From Paramacrobiotus metropolitanus (lineage: Eukaryota; Tardigrada; Eutardigrada; Parachela; Macrobiotidae): a stretch of 64,000 nt of DNA. Position 1 is the first letter of the stretch; each line of letters starts with the position of its first letter. Of this stretch, positions 44,766 through 57,149 are shown in pieces. Both the position numbers and the translations under genes were made by a program. The notes beneath the pieces were generated by a model. The model did not search any database and was not told where the DNA came from. It was given only the letters and a program-made list of their open reading frames with translations. The DNA is taken from assembly GCF_019649055.1 (NCBI RefSeq), contig NW_026570283.1, forward strand, positions 682,001 to 746,000. Direction: 5' to 3'.

Positions 44766-45205
44766 TTTCTGAACCATTAGAAATTCTAAAGCGGCAAAAA
44801 CATCCAGATCTACAGTATGTCACGAAGTGCCACGCATATGTAACATCAAGCCATCAAACCAGAAAAGACCGACCTCAAATACATAGTATTGTAAAGTATA
44901 CTAAAGGTATTATTGTAACAACAGCCTGTCTGGCTGCTGTTTACTGGGGTGCCGATCAGTCTTCACCACGATTACGCGGTTTTTGTGATGGAAATGTGGC
45001 ATATCAGGCAAAGGCAACGTTGCGGCTGAGAACGCTTTCATCTGACTTGATAAATTACTCAGGCAGCTGCAACTGGGATGAAGCTGGGTCATCTCAAGCG
45101 GTCAAACGCAACAAAGCACAGTTCACGGCGTGCTTACTCAAAAGGATCATGCAAGAAATGACCAAATTAAAGGGCAAAAAACCCATGGAAGTGGTGAGTA
45201 AGTAA
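44766..45205 (+). CDS. Unrecognised coding exon or decayed gene (about 146 codons)
   Basis: A long open frame follows a good splice acceptor (CCCCTTTTCAG at about 44755-44765) with no ATG at its start. It reads EPLEILKRQKHPDLQYVTKC, then RPQIHSIVKYTKGIIVTTAC and NYSGSCNWDEAGSS, and ends EVVSK. Past the stop the same frame stays open for about 60 codons, to about 45387 (ITIRKFEDADDSLFILYTRS), so this may be a gene with an acquired stop. The Cys/His spacing faintly recalls FLYWCH zinc fingers, but I would not assign it. A short exon-like piece near 44140-44240 with GT after it could belong upstream. Confidence 0.35.
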
Positions 45206-45715
45206 AAAAAGGAATTTAAAATTACCATCAGGAAATTTGAAGATGCAGATGATTCGTTGTTCATTTTGTATACTCGAAGCGATCCGTTAAGAAATGTCGA
45301 TATACTGCAAGAACAGCGTTTATATGAAAAAATAAACACAAAGCAAAGACTTCTAACATCCGGAAGTCAGTATTACGCAGCAAATTGATTAATTAGACAA
45401 CCGTTGCTGCCGGATTCATTAAATCATCTTCAGAAGCTGGCACAAAATGATGATGTGAAAAATTTCGCGGAACATCAGCTAACGGTAGCTGCATGACTAA
45501 AAACTATCTTTTCCTGATACCGCTTTCGTGTACGAATTTGTTTTGGTACGTATGCTTTTAGTTATCAGGAAGTTTGCCTTTAGCAATTTTAAAGTGAATA
45601 TGAATACGGATATCGCATTACTGTGACCATGCAGCGGTGGTGGCAAAACTGTTTGATATTACCCTTTAGCAATATATGTAAGCGCATATCCTGGACAGCC
45701 AAGAAAATCCGCTGG

Positions 45716-45723
45716 TATATAAG
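45716..45723 (+). promoter_or_regulatory. TATA box of the cysteine-rich secreted gene
   Basis: TATATAAG lies 125 nt before the ATG at 45848, in the right orientation. It would place the transcription start near 45750. Confidence 0.5.
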
Positions 45724-45847
45724 CTGCACCAGCAATGCGGCAGAAGACCATATTGCGCCATTTAACACAATTTAATGCAATTCACCCACTCTAGTCCCTG
45801 TTTTAATTACCAAGTTTTCCTTCTTCGAACCCACATCAGTTTTTAAA

Positions 45848-46224
45848 ATGAGGCCATCAACTGTATTAGTTGTTGTCGTGGCTGTCGTCGGCATTATGAG
45901 TGAGCTCGTGACATGCACTATGTAAGTAGAAAGATTGTTTAATACTGTGACACGTACTAGCGCTAAAATGTTTTGCTTCTTTGCAGGGATTTCCGAGGGT
46001 GCCGTTGTCACGGTGAACCCACCTTTCAGGCCTGCGTAGACTGCACCGACAATTGCGGGCGAAAACCGTTCTGTGGAATAAGTGGCGGCGCTTATTGGTG
46101 CGCCATCAGATCCGATTCGGCAGAGCCAAATCCCGGTAAAGAGCGCGCCTTCGAAGACTGCTGCGCCAAATGTGACTCAGCCTGCCAAGGCGAGATAACC
46201 TGCAAGCCCTTACGTTTTTGGTGA
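45848..46224 (+). CDS. Small secreted cysteine-rich protein (103 aa, two exons)
   Basis: Exon 1 (45848-45921) encodes a signal peptide (MRPSTVLVVVVAVVGIMSEL). The donor GTAAGT is at 45922 and the acceptor CAG ends at 45986; the intron is 65 bp. Exon 2 (45987-46224) encodes the mature domain, and the spliced length is 312 nt including TGA. The mature part holds 12 cysteines (GCRC, CVDC, CGRKPFCG, WC, EDCCAKCDSAC, TC), enough for six disulphides. The pattern looks like an extracellular disulphide-knot protein such as an antimicrobial, inhibitor or signalling peptide. I do not recognise the exact family. No neighbouring paralogue is visible. Confidence 0.8.
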
Positions 46225-46666
46225 AATCGCTGCTAAATGTCAAAGAAAATCATTAAAAAATTTGAACTTTCCCAGTTAATGTCAGCCAGCTTGAAGAGCA
46301 CTTTCTATTCTTATTATAATTACTTTACTATGTATATTATTTTGTCATATTTAATTTTATAATAATTTGGATAATTATTATTGGTAAATTTATACAGATT
46401 TATAACAATATGGTTATGGAGCTTTCTGCGCTGTCTGTCCTGGAATTTGCTCTTGCAGTCGCTACAACAAACAAACACATGACTGTGCTGTTCAGCATGA
46501 GTGGCTTTGGCTTTGAGTGCTCATGATTAGCATTGCATAAATTTATTGATTTTTTAGAGTTTAACCTCTATATAGTAAGTATGCTTTTAGACTTAGTTTA
46601 GACACTCGGAGACAGTGGGCGTGTACGTATAGGGTCGTTTGTATAGTTTTCGTAAAGTACTGACTA
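46225..46666. other. Intergenic, AT-rich
   Basis: 3' flank of the cysteine-rich gene. No ORF or motif recognised. Confidence 0.4.
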
Positions 46667-47262
46667 CAGTGAAACCTCCAAGATACGTACACCTCCGTTC
46701 AAAAATTTCGTACGTAACTCAGAGGTGTACGTAACATAGAATCACCAGCCCCCCTGGGGGGCGACTGTATAATGGGGGCACTGCCCCACCCCGGGGTGCT
46801 CAGTATACAGTGCGTGCAACTGCACTGTACACTGCGTGCTGCTCTGAAATGCATATGTTGCATTAGTGTGCCCAAATTTTTATCTTTTTACAGCATATAA
46901 GCAGGCGGAAAAGTTTCTCCTTCACAATTCAAACAGAAAAATCGTCCGAATCAGTTCAGAACAAAAGACAACATACAATGTTGAGCTAGCTTCTTTGGAT
47001 TTTCTCAATTTTCCCATCAAATATTTTTTAAAAAATCAAATGCTGAGTCACCGGTGTACGACTGTACATATGTTCGAGGTGATGGCGTACAGTTCAATGC
47101 TCAGGTGGTTCAGAGAAAAGTGTACGTGTACGCATCGTAGAGGTGTACGTCACGTAGAGGTTCCCCCCTGTACTGCAGTCTACGGAGAGTTTCGGTACAG
47201 AATTTTTGTACTTAAGTGAGGTGTACGTATCTTGGGAGTGTACGTACGAGGAGGTTTCACTG
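46667..47262. mobile_element. Non-autonomous pogo/Tigger-like MITE
   Basis: The ends CAGTGAAACCTCC and GGAGGTTTCACTG are perfect inverted repeats flanked by TA (46665-46666 and 47263-47264). Subterminal 'gtacgtacacctcc'-type sequence is also inverted at the right end. There is no transposase. It is the same superfamily as the element at 2644-3163, with a cleaner terminus. Confidence 0.85.
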
Positions 47263-47499
47263 TACTTCGTTATTGTACGCACATAAATTTCCGCATCGTT
47301 TAACTCATACCTGCGTACGTACTACGTAGTATTGTGCGTACTTACTGCCATATCATTATTATGTCCAGTACGTTCAGTGCACCTGATGTATGCGTGTTGC
47401 ATGTTTACCACGGGTCAGAATTTGGTGATCGGTAGATCTAGTTGCATAATTCGTAAAATGATTAATTAATACGCCAGTTGTGAGTCTGCTGGTTTCTTC

Positions 47500-47585
47500 G
47501 GCATTGTCCAGTCGGCGCTCGAAAAAAGCCGGCTGTCCAAATTGGGCACCGCCAGACGGGCAGCAGACTGGTCAGCTGCGGATGC
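47500..47585 (-). pseudogene. Collar-domain fragment
   Basis: The minus strand matches the collar segment around QLASLLPTGRTPNLEGRF, here in the form QLTSLLPVWRCPIW, over about 85 bp with no flanking similarity. It is a short relic of the collar family. Confidence 0.5.
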
Positions 47586-48149
47586 AAGAATCAGACCTCA
47601 ACGGCGGTGTAAAAAATCGGAAAAAAACAATAGAGAGCCTGAGAAACCCGTGTAAGCGGGTACGCCGGGTAGCCGAAATGTGCGATTGTTGCACTACCGT
47701 TTCATAGAAGCACTCGTACACATTTTCAGCGGGTTGTCGCTGTTGGCGCTAAGACAAATAAAGGAACCAGACTTATCCAGTTGCAAATTTATTGGAACTC
47801 GCTTTATGAAAAGGTCTCAAGTTGCTCGAGAACACAGTAGCAATTCTAGCATTAATATTATACCTACACACTCACTTCACACGTTTATCGCTGAATCGAA
47901 CTCGTATCAGCGGTTCAGATGCCTGATCGTTGTACTAGCACGAAAGAATGCAGTGCTACCCTAATTATGCATTTTATTCTTTACACCCCTCGGGAATATT
48001 TTATACCACAAACACAGACCGAACTCACGAATTTCCCTTTGGCCACAAATCGAATGTCGAAATCTGGGTACTATATTCAACATCGCGGAAGCTGGTTATC
48101 AGATGATCAAACATGCTGTTACAGAAAGATTGTCCGCTAAAATTTGTTT
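47586..48149. other. Intergenic, 3' side of collar copy 2
   Basis: No gene or element recognised. Confidence 0.4.
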
Positions 48150-48155
48150 TTTATT
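48150..48155 (-). promoter_or_regulatory. Poly(A) signal of collar copy 2
   Basis: AATAAA on the minus strand, about 52 nt after the stop codon at 48207. Confidence 0.5.
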
Positions 48156-48206
48156 AAATCAGAAAAAACAAGCTGAAGAAGACTGCGGATCGCAACAAGC
48201 TAACGT

Positions 48207-49830
48207 TCAGCAGGCGCGCACCAGAAAAATTACTGCGTGGTAAGGAGGCATATTGTTATGAGCCTGGTTTCCGCCCCTTGCATCTGTTACTACATTATCC
48301 TCCGGCTTTGAAAAGTAGTAACCATGACGATTTCTGCTATAGTAATGATTGGTCCAGTCATAGAACTTCGACGTGTCCATACTCCATCCTGCCGAGCTCC
48401 AGGCTTGTCGGTGGTTATGAGAGGGCATTTCATGAATTGTTAGATAGTGTTCCTTTTCTCCACCGGTGCTGCCAACAGGCATCGTCCAATCGGCATTCAC
48501 CAAAAATCGACCCTCCAAATTGGGGGTTCTTCCCGTGGGCAACAGGCTGGCCAGCTGCTGGTATACGGTAACGTCAAACGCCTGCCCATTGCATCGTAAC
48601 CAACACAGCGATTGCATATCCACGGCCACCGCCTGGATGGAACCAATAGGTGTTAGTTGATTCTGCATTGCGGCTTCCAAACGATTTACTTGATGCTGCA
48701 GAGAACTGGTCAGCGGTGCAGAGCTAACACCGGCCGCCATGCTGTAGTCGACGTGGAGTTTGCTAGCACGGACGGACAGCGTCAAGAAATGGGCTTGTTC
48801 AAGTAGTCGGTTCAAATCCAGGCAGTACATTGCGACGTCCGGTTGTTGATGTGTCCCCGGCCAGTACGTCGCCTGCCACATGGCTGCAGTGAACTGTGTG
48901 GATGACGTAATATTCTTGCGAATGACCGGCATCAGCTGCGCCAGGTGCTCCAGATACTGCTCGTAGTCGACGTATTCATCTAATTCCAGAGCAATGTTAA
49001 GACAATTGGTTAACATCTGATGTAGCAAAGCTGAATAATCTTCCTTGCGGAGGAAGACGTATCCCGCAAACTCCTTAATAACTGCCCGGAAAATCGGCGC
49101 GTCTTGCAGGTGCATTTTATTAACATCGACCCTGAGTTGTCGCGGATTTACACTTGGCAGGTTGAATGCAAAATGCAGGTGCACGGTGAAGGTTGTACCG
49201 GTGCCATTTCGTAAGCTACGTTGCGCTTCGGTGCAATCAGCACCGGTTGAGCAGCGGATGCGGAAGACCAGAGTTTGTGGTAGATTGGTTATTGGCTGCC
49301 AGGATGTGCGAGCATGGTAACTGCCGACAGAATACTCCACGTGCATCCACAGAAAGGGCAATGGAAAAACCCGCACCGTTTCGGTTCCGGTCTCCTTCTT
49401 TATATAGTTCTTGACCTGCTGCACAAAATCGTCATCCCACATTTTTATCGTCAATTCCAAGTAGTACGAGTCGATGATGTTGTCATATATCACTTCCGTC
49501 GAATCGGACAGCAGCGTCGCCATGGGTGCGAAGAAGAAGGTGGGATCTGCTGTGTTGGATGCCGCCCGGAAGATTCCGATCTGCCGGCCATCGTATGGCA
49601 CCGTGAAGGTTGGCGAGGACACGTCGACAACTGCTGCAATCACAAAAAGCCCTCGGCTACATGTTCAAGTTACACATGACCGCTCGTGGCACTAATTTTC
49701 TTTAGAATTGCAAAAATTACAGTATGTTGTTACGTCTACAGATTTCAGTAAATTTAAGAGCTGCACCTGTAGGGAAAACTGGCACTGTTACAAGCGCCAA
49801 AATCAGCAACATCAGATGTAGTGATGCCAT
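48207..49830 (-). CDS. Secreted collar-domain protein, copy 2 (496 aa, two exons)
   Basis: Exon 1 is 49830-49767 (64 nt, signal peptide MASLHLMLLILALVTVPVFP); exon 2 is 49633-48207. The spliced length is 1491 nt. It aligns over its whole length with copy 1: VPYDGRQIGIFRAAS, LTIKMWDDDFVQQVKNYIKK, RIRCSTGADCTEAQ, FLRKEDYSALLHQMLTN, then the coiled-coil-like SLQHQVNRLEAAMQNQ. The tail-collar-like domain follows, with GSIQAVAVDM, CWLRCNGQAF, GRTPNLEGRFLV, IHEMPSHNHRQ and GGNQAHNNMPPYHAVI. In phages the collar domain sits at tail-fibre attachment; here it ends a secreted animal protein of unknown role, perhaps carbohydrate or surface binding. The frame is intact and spliced, so it is likely functional. 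Confidence 0.9.
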
Positions 49831-51714
49831 ACTGATACGACGCTCCGTTCCTACAGCCGCTGTGGCATCCAAACAATTATATCGACAATAATTAAATATA
49901 TTATCCAGCTTGCTTAATATTTAAGTATATTATCCAGCTTCATCCAGCTTGCTGCTTCTGTATATTTTGTAGACAATGTGCCGTAACAGACCAAGTTTGC
50001 TTGCTTATATATTGCACATTTATCGTAATTATACGACGTAGAAGGCATATGACGGGAAACGTAATAATTGTTGATGATTACGTTTTATCCGAGCGATAAT
50101 AACAGAATCTGTTACAAAGGTAATCATGACGCAAGTGCCGTCATTACCATTACGAAGTATTGTCATTTAAGAACTGTTTCAGTAAACAGGAAGTAATAAC
50201 GAGTGCAGTATAACAGTCCCTTATCAGTATATCAGTCAGTATGTCAATCAGTATATCTGTCACCGATTGCCCCGAGTTTTATCGGAAACCGGAAATGTTT
50301 CCGACGGCGATCCGATCTACAGTTGTGTTGGCCCTACAAAAAGTCTTTGTCCCGCCGGGTGATTTGGCCGACCATTGTTTCACATTTTATTGTTCAGCAT
50401 CCGGGCTGGGAGTTCGACAGCAATGAGCCTTCGCTACATAATCCTAATATTATGTACATAGTTGCTCCCCGTGTTTCGGTTTCGGTGTATTTTTTTTGGG
50501 TCTGGCCAACGCGAGATTTAGTTTTCAAGTTGCGATGATGTAATACTGCTCTGAAATGAGATCTGGAATACCCTTCTATGCAGCTGAATTCGATTGACGT
50601 TACGTATTCGATTTCGTTTTCAAATGGAATTTCTTCCAGTGATGGGAGGTCTTCTATTCGCAAAAATGTATATAACTAATTTTGTACTTGTTATATACAA
50701 ATGTATATATATAGGACTAAGTTTTCAAGTTTCGATGATGTAATACTGTTCTGAAATGATATCTGGAATACCCTTCTAATCTTCTATGCAGCTAAATTTG
50801 ATTGAAGTTGCGTATTCGATTTCGTTTTCAAATGGAATTTCTTCCAGTGATGGGAGGTCTTCTATTCGCAAATACGGCACATAGCCTTATACGAGTCTTA
50901 TGGCCTCGAACTTTAATAATATTTTTTTCTTGCTTACTCTTAAAAAAATGCCTGTCGATGTCGGTCGCATACTTGTTGCAATTAAAGGGTCATGTAATGC
51001 GGCTGCAGAATTTTTTCTTTGGCATCTCCTGCTTAAAATTGTTTCCTTTGGTAAAGAAAGGAGGTCGGTTCAGCAACTTTCTCTCATTACCTTTACATGT
51101 TTAATCGTTGCCTTAGCGAAGGATATGGTCATGGTCAGCGAAGCCGACAGATTGTAGCATATAAATACATGGTAATACGTGGTTTATTCGTATCTTACAC
51201 ACTCTGCACATATAAGACCGGAAGTGGAAGTGGGACGTGTTCCTGAGGAGTTCCAGACAGGGATTCCTGATTATCGTGTTCCTGTGTTTTCCCCGTCGTT
51301 TCTACAAGTGATTCGCTGTAACAGTTTTAGATTAAAGAGCGCTCTACCGACTGAGTCGTGGCGTAGAAGTGAGCTGGTCCTAAATTCAGTTGTGATCCCT
51401 TGACACTGCAACGGCTACAGCTGCATAAAAGCGAAAATATAAACGAGAAAAATTAATTAAAAATTTAAAGACTCTAATTATTACCATCGTCCGCATGGCC
51501 GCGCTGGCAGTCTGATGAGCAATATATGTTGTTGCATTCTGTTCGTTAGATCTTATAGTATACACTGGTGGCTGGACTTCAAAATGGTGTAACGGAATAC
51601 CTCTCTTTAGCATAGCGCCGTCCGCTATGGGTGAAACATCTTTGAGAAATCCACTGAAAACGGGAGGCATAAAAGGAATCAAAAACACTATGAGTTGCAG
51701 TAAATCAAAGTTCA
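49831..51714. other. Intergenic region upstream of collar copy 2
   Basis: No gene recognised. Holds the tandem duplication 50520-50872 and a segment (50175-50420) similar to the flank of collar copy 1. Confidence 0.5.
50520..50872. repeat. Two direct copies of a 145-150 bp segment
   Basis: 50520-50664 and 50720-50872 share 'gttttcaagt.tcgatgatg', 'cttccagtgatgggaggtct' and nearly everything between. The second copy has about 10 extra bases (ctaatcttct). They are separated by 55 bp of AT-rich sequence. Confidence 0.8.
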
Positions 51715-52833
51715 GCAGGCACGCATAAGACAAACCACAGCGTGGTAAAGAGGCATACTGTTATGAGCCTGGTTACCGCCGGGTGCGAGCGTGACTGCCG
51801 GCTCGTGTTGCACTTAGCAATAGAAGCCCAGATGTTGATTGTCGAAGTAGGTGGTGATACAGTGTTGAACTTGTGGGTGGTCATTTCAAGGTCGAGCGTG
51901 ATTATGATAAGTTTGGTGCTGATAAGCAGGTATCTCATTAACGGGTAAATAATGTTCCTCTTCTGCCACCACTACTTCGACTGGCATCGACGCATCAGAG
52001 CCCACACACAACTGGCCTTCCAGATTCGGTGTAAGCCCACTGGGCAACAAGCAAGTCAGTTGCGGATACTCGGTGACGTTGAACGGCTGTCCATTGCACC
52101 GTAACCACCAGCACGACGTGTGGTTGTCCACAGCCACAGCTTGTATGGACCCAACGGGCGGTTCCGCGGCACGCAGTATCTGGACGCCCTCTTCTACTGG
52201 TGGTATTGCATCTAACAAAAGATTGACCTAATGCTGCAGAGAATTGACCAGTGGCGAAGGACTGATACCGGACGCCAGGATGTAATCGGCGTGCAGTTTG
52301 CTGGCCCGGATGGCGAGCGTTCGGAAATTGTCTTGTTCATGCAGTCTTTGCAGATCCAAGCAGTACATCGCCACGTCAACGACTCAACAGGATGACGTGG
52401 TTCAGGCCAATATGTTGCCTCCCACATTGCCACAGTAGACTGTGTTGCTGACGTGATGACGGTGATGTTCTTGCGGAAAGCCGGCAGCAACCGCGTCAAA
52501 TGCTCTTGAAACTGTTCGTGGTCGACGAATTCATCGGGCTCCAGAGCAGCATCGAGACTGTTAGTTACCACCTGCTGCAGCAGAGCCGAATAATCTTCTT
52601 TGCGAAGGAAGACAAATTCGCCACACTGCTCGGTGCTTGTACGGAACATTGGCGCGTCTTGCATGTGGATGTTATTCACAGCAATGCTTAGTTTTCGTGG
52701 GAAACTTGGCTGGCGATACGCAAAATGTAGGCGCACACTGAACGTGGTGTCGGTTCCGTTCTGTAGAACACACTGCGCCTCGTTGCAGCCAGCACTCGTT
52801 GGGCAGCGGACACGAAAGACCAGTGTTCTAAAG
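51715..52833 (-). pseudogene. Collar-domain gene, 5'-truncated and broken copy
   Basis: Minus-strand similarity starts abruptly at about 52833 (LVFRVRCPTSAGCNEAQ) and runs to the family's C-terminus at about 51715. Exon 1 and roughly the first 115 residues of exon 2 are absent. The frame shifts around 52383, after ATYWPEP. An in-frame stop lies near 52230, where the intact genes read SLQHQVN, and further shifts lie in the collar part (GSIQAVAVDN, then CNGQPFNVTEYPQ). It is a non-functional duplicate. Confidence 0.85.
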
Positions 52834-53941
52834 ATGAACGGTTTAACGCAAGGAAAAGTCGACTATTATTTTCCCAGCTAGTTGAAAGAAAATCACATCA
52901 TATTATCTTTTGATGCACTAAAACCATGCGACTTCCGACATCCTTCGAAGTTTTATCAGAATTCTAATCCACATCAAGCATGATTTTTTCTGCGCGGGTA
53001 AAATCAGCAGTAGAATGCTTCATTATTTTTGTACCTCGTCATATGCGAATACATATATGACTACTATTGGTCAAAGGTTCACATGGTGTGCGCGCATGCT
53101 GAGTGCCAAAATTAGTGCTAAAAACACCGGAAATTTCTCGTTCAATAAAGCCTATAATGGAGGTCCGATAATGGAGGTCTTTTAAATTTTTTTACGGTTA
53201 AGTTACTAAAGCATTTAGTCTTCGACGACTTTCGTATTTTCAATATGCGCTGCCTCTGTGTTTGTGTCAGTTTCCGTTATCAGTATGAAAATCTTGAATG
53301 GTTTTTGTGAAATGAGGCCATGAATAAGAAGGCATAAACAGAATAATGACGGTTTACGAAACCCAGCTATCGAAATGAGCTGGCGGAGTCTTTAACAGGA
53401 CCACACTAGGGCCTACAATTCTCTTTCGTTCCCGACGTAAGACATTGAAAAGTTTTCTAGCGATGCCGACAGTAAGTAAGTGTTATTGAAACCGGCGCGA
53501 TCAACTGTCCCGCTATAGCAGCAGCATTATTCTATCTGTACGAAACAGCCGTGCTGAAAACTGTCCATTTTTAGATTAGCAATGCTATCTCCAGAACATT
53601 GTTGTCCAGTTTATACACCGGACATGGCAAGTTTCTTGCGGCCTGTGATTGAAAATTTATATAACCAGAACTATGATATTTTTATGCGTAACATAGTGAT
53701 GGTATTGTTAAAAAATTATTGATTAAATAATCAATGTTAAAAGTATTGTGCGCACCAGGCCCGTTAAAGGACACTACTGGAAGTCAGCAATTGAAAATTA
53801 CTTACTGGCCACGATAAATACACGGCACGGCACTGACAATATTCCCTTTTCCGGCATCCAACAACTGCACGGTGCGAAGAGTATATCCTGTAGGAGTTTG
53901 TATAGCCGGCCGATGTTCCGGCGGTCAAAAGGACGATTACA

Positions 53942-54015
53942 ACTATCAGAACGGATCGCTGTCGGTTAGCATGCGTCCTTTAGCATACTGACCGATAGCG
54001 ATCCGTTTTGGTGGT
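53942..54015. repeat. Inverted repeat, about 25-bp arms
   Basis: AACGGATCGCTGTCGGTTAG near 53949 is matched on the opposite strand from about 54008 with about three mismatches over 25 bp, around a 10-bp spacer. It could be a minimal foldback element. Confidence 0.6.
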
Positions 54016-55645
54016 TGTGAATCCGTTGAACACCGCATCACGATTAGCGTCAGGCCGTTTAACGGATTCCTAATTGCCAGTGATCCTAGACTGGTCTGGC
54101 AGTAGGCACCGCCATAAGTCCGAAACAGGCAGAAGCCGAATTGCAGCCTATCGTAAACAGGAAATCGTGCCATACTTGCAGGCTACAGGTGCTCCAAGTT
54201 ATGGCACGGTCTTCGGTTTATGATGGTCACTAATGTCGCATCAGACAAAGTACTCCGAGAGGAATACGCACCGAAAAATTCCTCCCGAACAAATACCAGG
54301 AAACATTCAGGCGGAGGTTCTGCATTCGGAGAGAAACGGTACGCAGGGATGTTAAACAGCGGCCTCATACTAATCCCTTGCAAACATCCGATGTCTCATT
54401 TCGATGGGATCCGATAAGCCGATGTTTGAAACCCACATCCCATCCTAAGATTTTGGTTGCCAACAAGATTAAATTAACGCTGGCCAAACTGTTTTCGCTG
54501 CCAATGGAGGGGATGCCTTAACCACATAGAAACACTCGAAAACACTGATGATCAGCAACATCACCACGGGGATGCCAAGATTGGTCCACCAGTCGTTACT
54601 AACGATCTTGTTTGGCATTAATATTCACTGCCGCTGCGCCGCATTCTCCGATGCCTGAATAATGACTTACTACTACAGAATCAGATACTGGCAAAATTAA
54701 TACGATAACGTGCCAGTAACTTGATGCTAGAGGCAGGTTGCTGCATCGAAGCGGAAGCAAAATGGTTACACACGGCTAACTTTATTCGCGCACCCATTGT
54801 TAACCGGTGCTGTACTGGTGTGATGGGTTGATGGCAGTGAAGCGGCGCGTCGTAAAACTTATTCTGATGGCAAATTGCTGATTCTGACAGTTGTGTGTCA
54901 GCCTGTCTGGCTTTCATGGACAGCGACCGTATCGCGAGCCTTCCTGTCATTTTAAAATGCAGATGAAAAGTTTTATACGAGTAATTCTCTCCTGAATCCT
55001 GATCATAGTGGCCATGCAAAACTTACCGCATCAGGTGTCATGCCGGCAGTCCGCACCTCAGCAGAGTGCAGCCAACCATGCCAATAAATTATGCGCGCAA
55101 ATTGTGAAGTGAATTTTGTGATATAGTCGTTGACGGATAACAATCATTATTACAATATGTCGACCGGCGCACTGTATGCACGGCTACAGTATATAGTACT
55201 TTTTCCTGAGATGCACATAGCGCAGCGCGAATCGGGGATTCTGTTGGCGCTTGATTTGTGAACGTTCTATAAATGGTGGCAGGTCACGGCGGTTATTCAG
55301 CGCATACACGATAGAAACCGATTGATAAAACAAATCCAGTACCGGAAAATCAAGACCAGAAATACTACGAGTAATTTTGCAGTACTAGTAATTTTAGTAA
55401 GTAATTGTGCAGTGGCGAAATTTCAGCGACTTGTGCCAGCAACATTAGGGAATGCATGCCGGTCTGCGTGATGCCATTTGTTTGCTAACGAAGACTGTGA
55501 TTTCGATGCAGAGTACAGACAACGCCGCACGCTACGGCCACGGCAGACTGGATCGACCCAGCACAGCCAATAAAGTCATGGAGAGCATATTTTCCGCTAG
55601 GCCGCGCCGCCGGGCTCATCGACGTTTCGTGGACTAACACTTCGA

Positions 55646-55748
55646 CCCTCCTGACGGTCAACATTATGTCGGTCGACGAAGTGTTAGTCGACGAAACGGA
55701 GACAAGCACTTCGTCGACCGACATATATAATGTTGACCGTCAGGAGGG
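55646..55748. repeat. Inverted repeat, about 38-bp arms
   Basis: CCCTCCTGACGGTCAACATT at 55646 and its complement ending at 55748 form a long stem, with a small internal mismatch (atgt against atatat) and a 23-bp loop. 'gtcgacgaa' phrases repeat around it. Confidence 0.75.
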
Positions 55749-57149
55749 CGACGGCTAAGAAAATTAAGAAAACACGCTAAATTAAGAAAACATGCTAAGA
55801 CTAAGGAATCTAAGAAGCTAAGAAAAATAAGAAACCTACAAAACCTTAGAAACTTAAGAAAACTGAAACGGTTTGGCAAAACGGCAGCTTGACTTTCTAA
55901 CGGGTCAACACCGTGTCTGTTCGACGAAGTGACGGACGGTGAATTTTCATCCACGAAAAGGTGGGTCATCCTCATTTTCGTCCACGCGTTTTATCCGAGC
56001 CGATTAGCGTAGGTCGCTGCGATATTTACAGCACACAATTCTTTGATAAAATCTTTGCCGTCGAGTTTTCCATTTCCAGCACGCATCAGCATAGTAAAAA
56101 AAATCTTCTATGGTGAATTCGGTTATAGTCTTCCTGTCACTTTTCCATATAAAAATCTCCCACGGCTCTCACGGAATTAATGCAGGGTCGTTCTTACGGT
56201 TAGGTTGTGTTATGTGATGTACAATGTAGAACAACAGTACAACAATGAGAAGAAAAATTGCAAATGAAACAAAACTAGTTTCTGGATTACTTACTGTTAC
56301 GATTTTTTGTCGCAACAGTTCGGGCGAAGAGTTGCACTTGGCGTAAAAGAGTTATACACCACCTATATGCAGTTATACAAAATGATCATTTGGAGTTTAT
56401 TTTACGCACGGGTTTAGTATGCACGTCGGGCATGACTTATAATGTATTCAAGGGAAATGAATGCGTTATTGATAAGGGCTAAAAGCCTCCTCGCATTACG
56501 AATTATGCTTCTAGTGGCGCGCCTTATAGTCAAAAAAGAAGCTGGTTTAGAAATTTTAGATGCAGTGACTTCGTGAATCATATCTGTGGGAAAGGCAGTT
56601 ACATACAGCTACCTCGTGCGGTTGCAACTTAACAAAGCTTGCTTCGATTATAATATGAGATGCCCCCCATGTTTTCCGTCTGTATCGCCCAAAGCTCTCG
56701 TGCATTAATAGCGGCAGGTTTACGTGTGAAGATACGAAAAATGCATCTGCATGCGGCAACCAAGTACGTATAAGTTTAACAATTCACCTGGATGTAAAGC
56801 GCCGGTGCCTTACCTCCGCAGCTGGCATTAAGCTATACCATGAGTTGTTTTGGAAATTAATGATTGCTTTTACGCTGTACGTACCTGCTCGCTATCCTAG
56901 TCATATTATGCGTATCATGACATTTTGTCGATAGCCATAATTTATCGCCATAATAAGAGGGAAACTTTCGCAACTTTCGCAGAAACGCGCATTTTCCATT
57001 TCCAACAGAACTTACAGAAAAAGGCAAAAACCGGAATCGTTGTTCTCGGTTGTGGATGGCAAAATTTAACTGAATATCTCCAGAAATTGTTTGGCAAAAG
57101 ATCTCAATAAAAGTGGATGAATGAGCGGAATTAATGGGGGATCAGAAGA

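Larger units (their letters stand above)
52834..57149. other. Intergenic region
   Basis: No intact gene recognised. Two hairpin-type inverted repeats occur (53942-54015 and 55646-55748). On the minus strand near 54620-54480 a short frame looks like a membrane-spanning segment (SNDWWTNLGIPVVMLLIISV), perhaps a relic exon. 55755-55860 is a run of 'taagaaa' simple repeats. Confidence 0.45.

Noticed and set aside
54681-55019. Minus-strand 112-codon frame as a collar-family member
   Set aside because: A few residues resemble the family's middle region, but the order and the collar motifs are absent.
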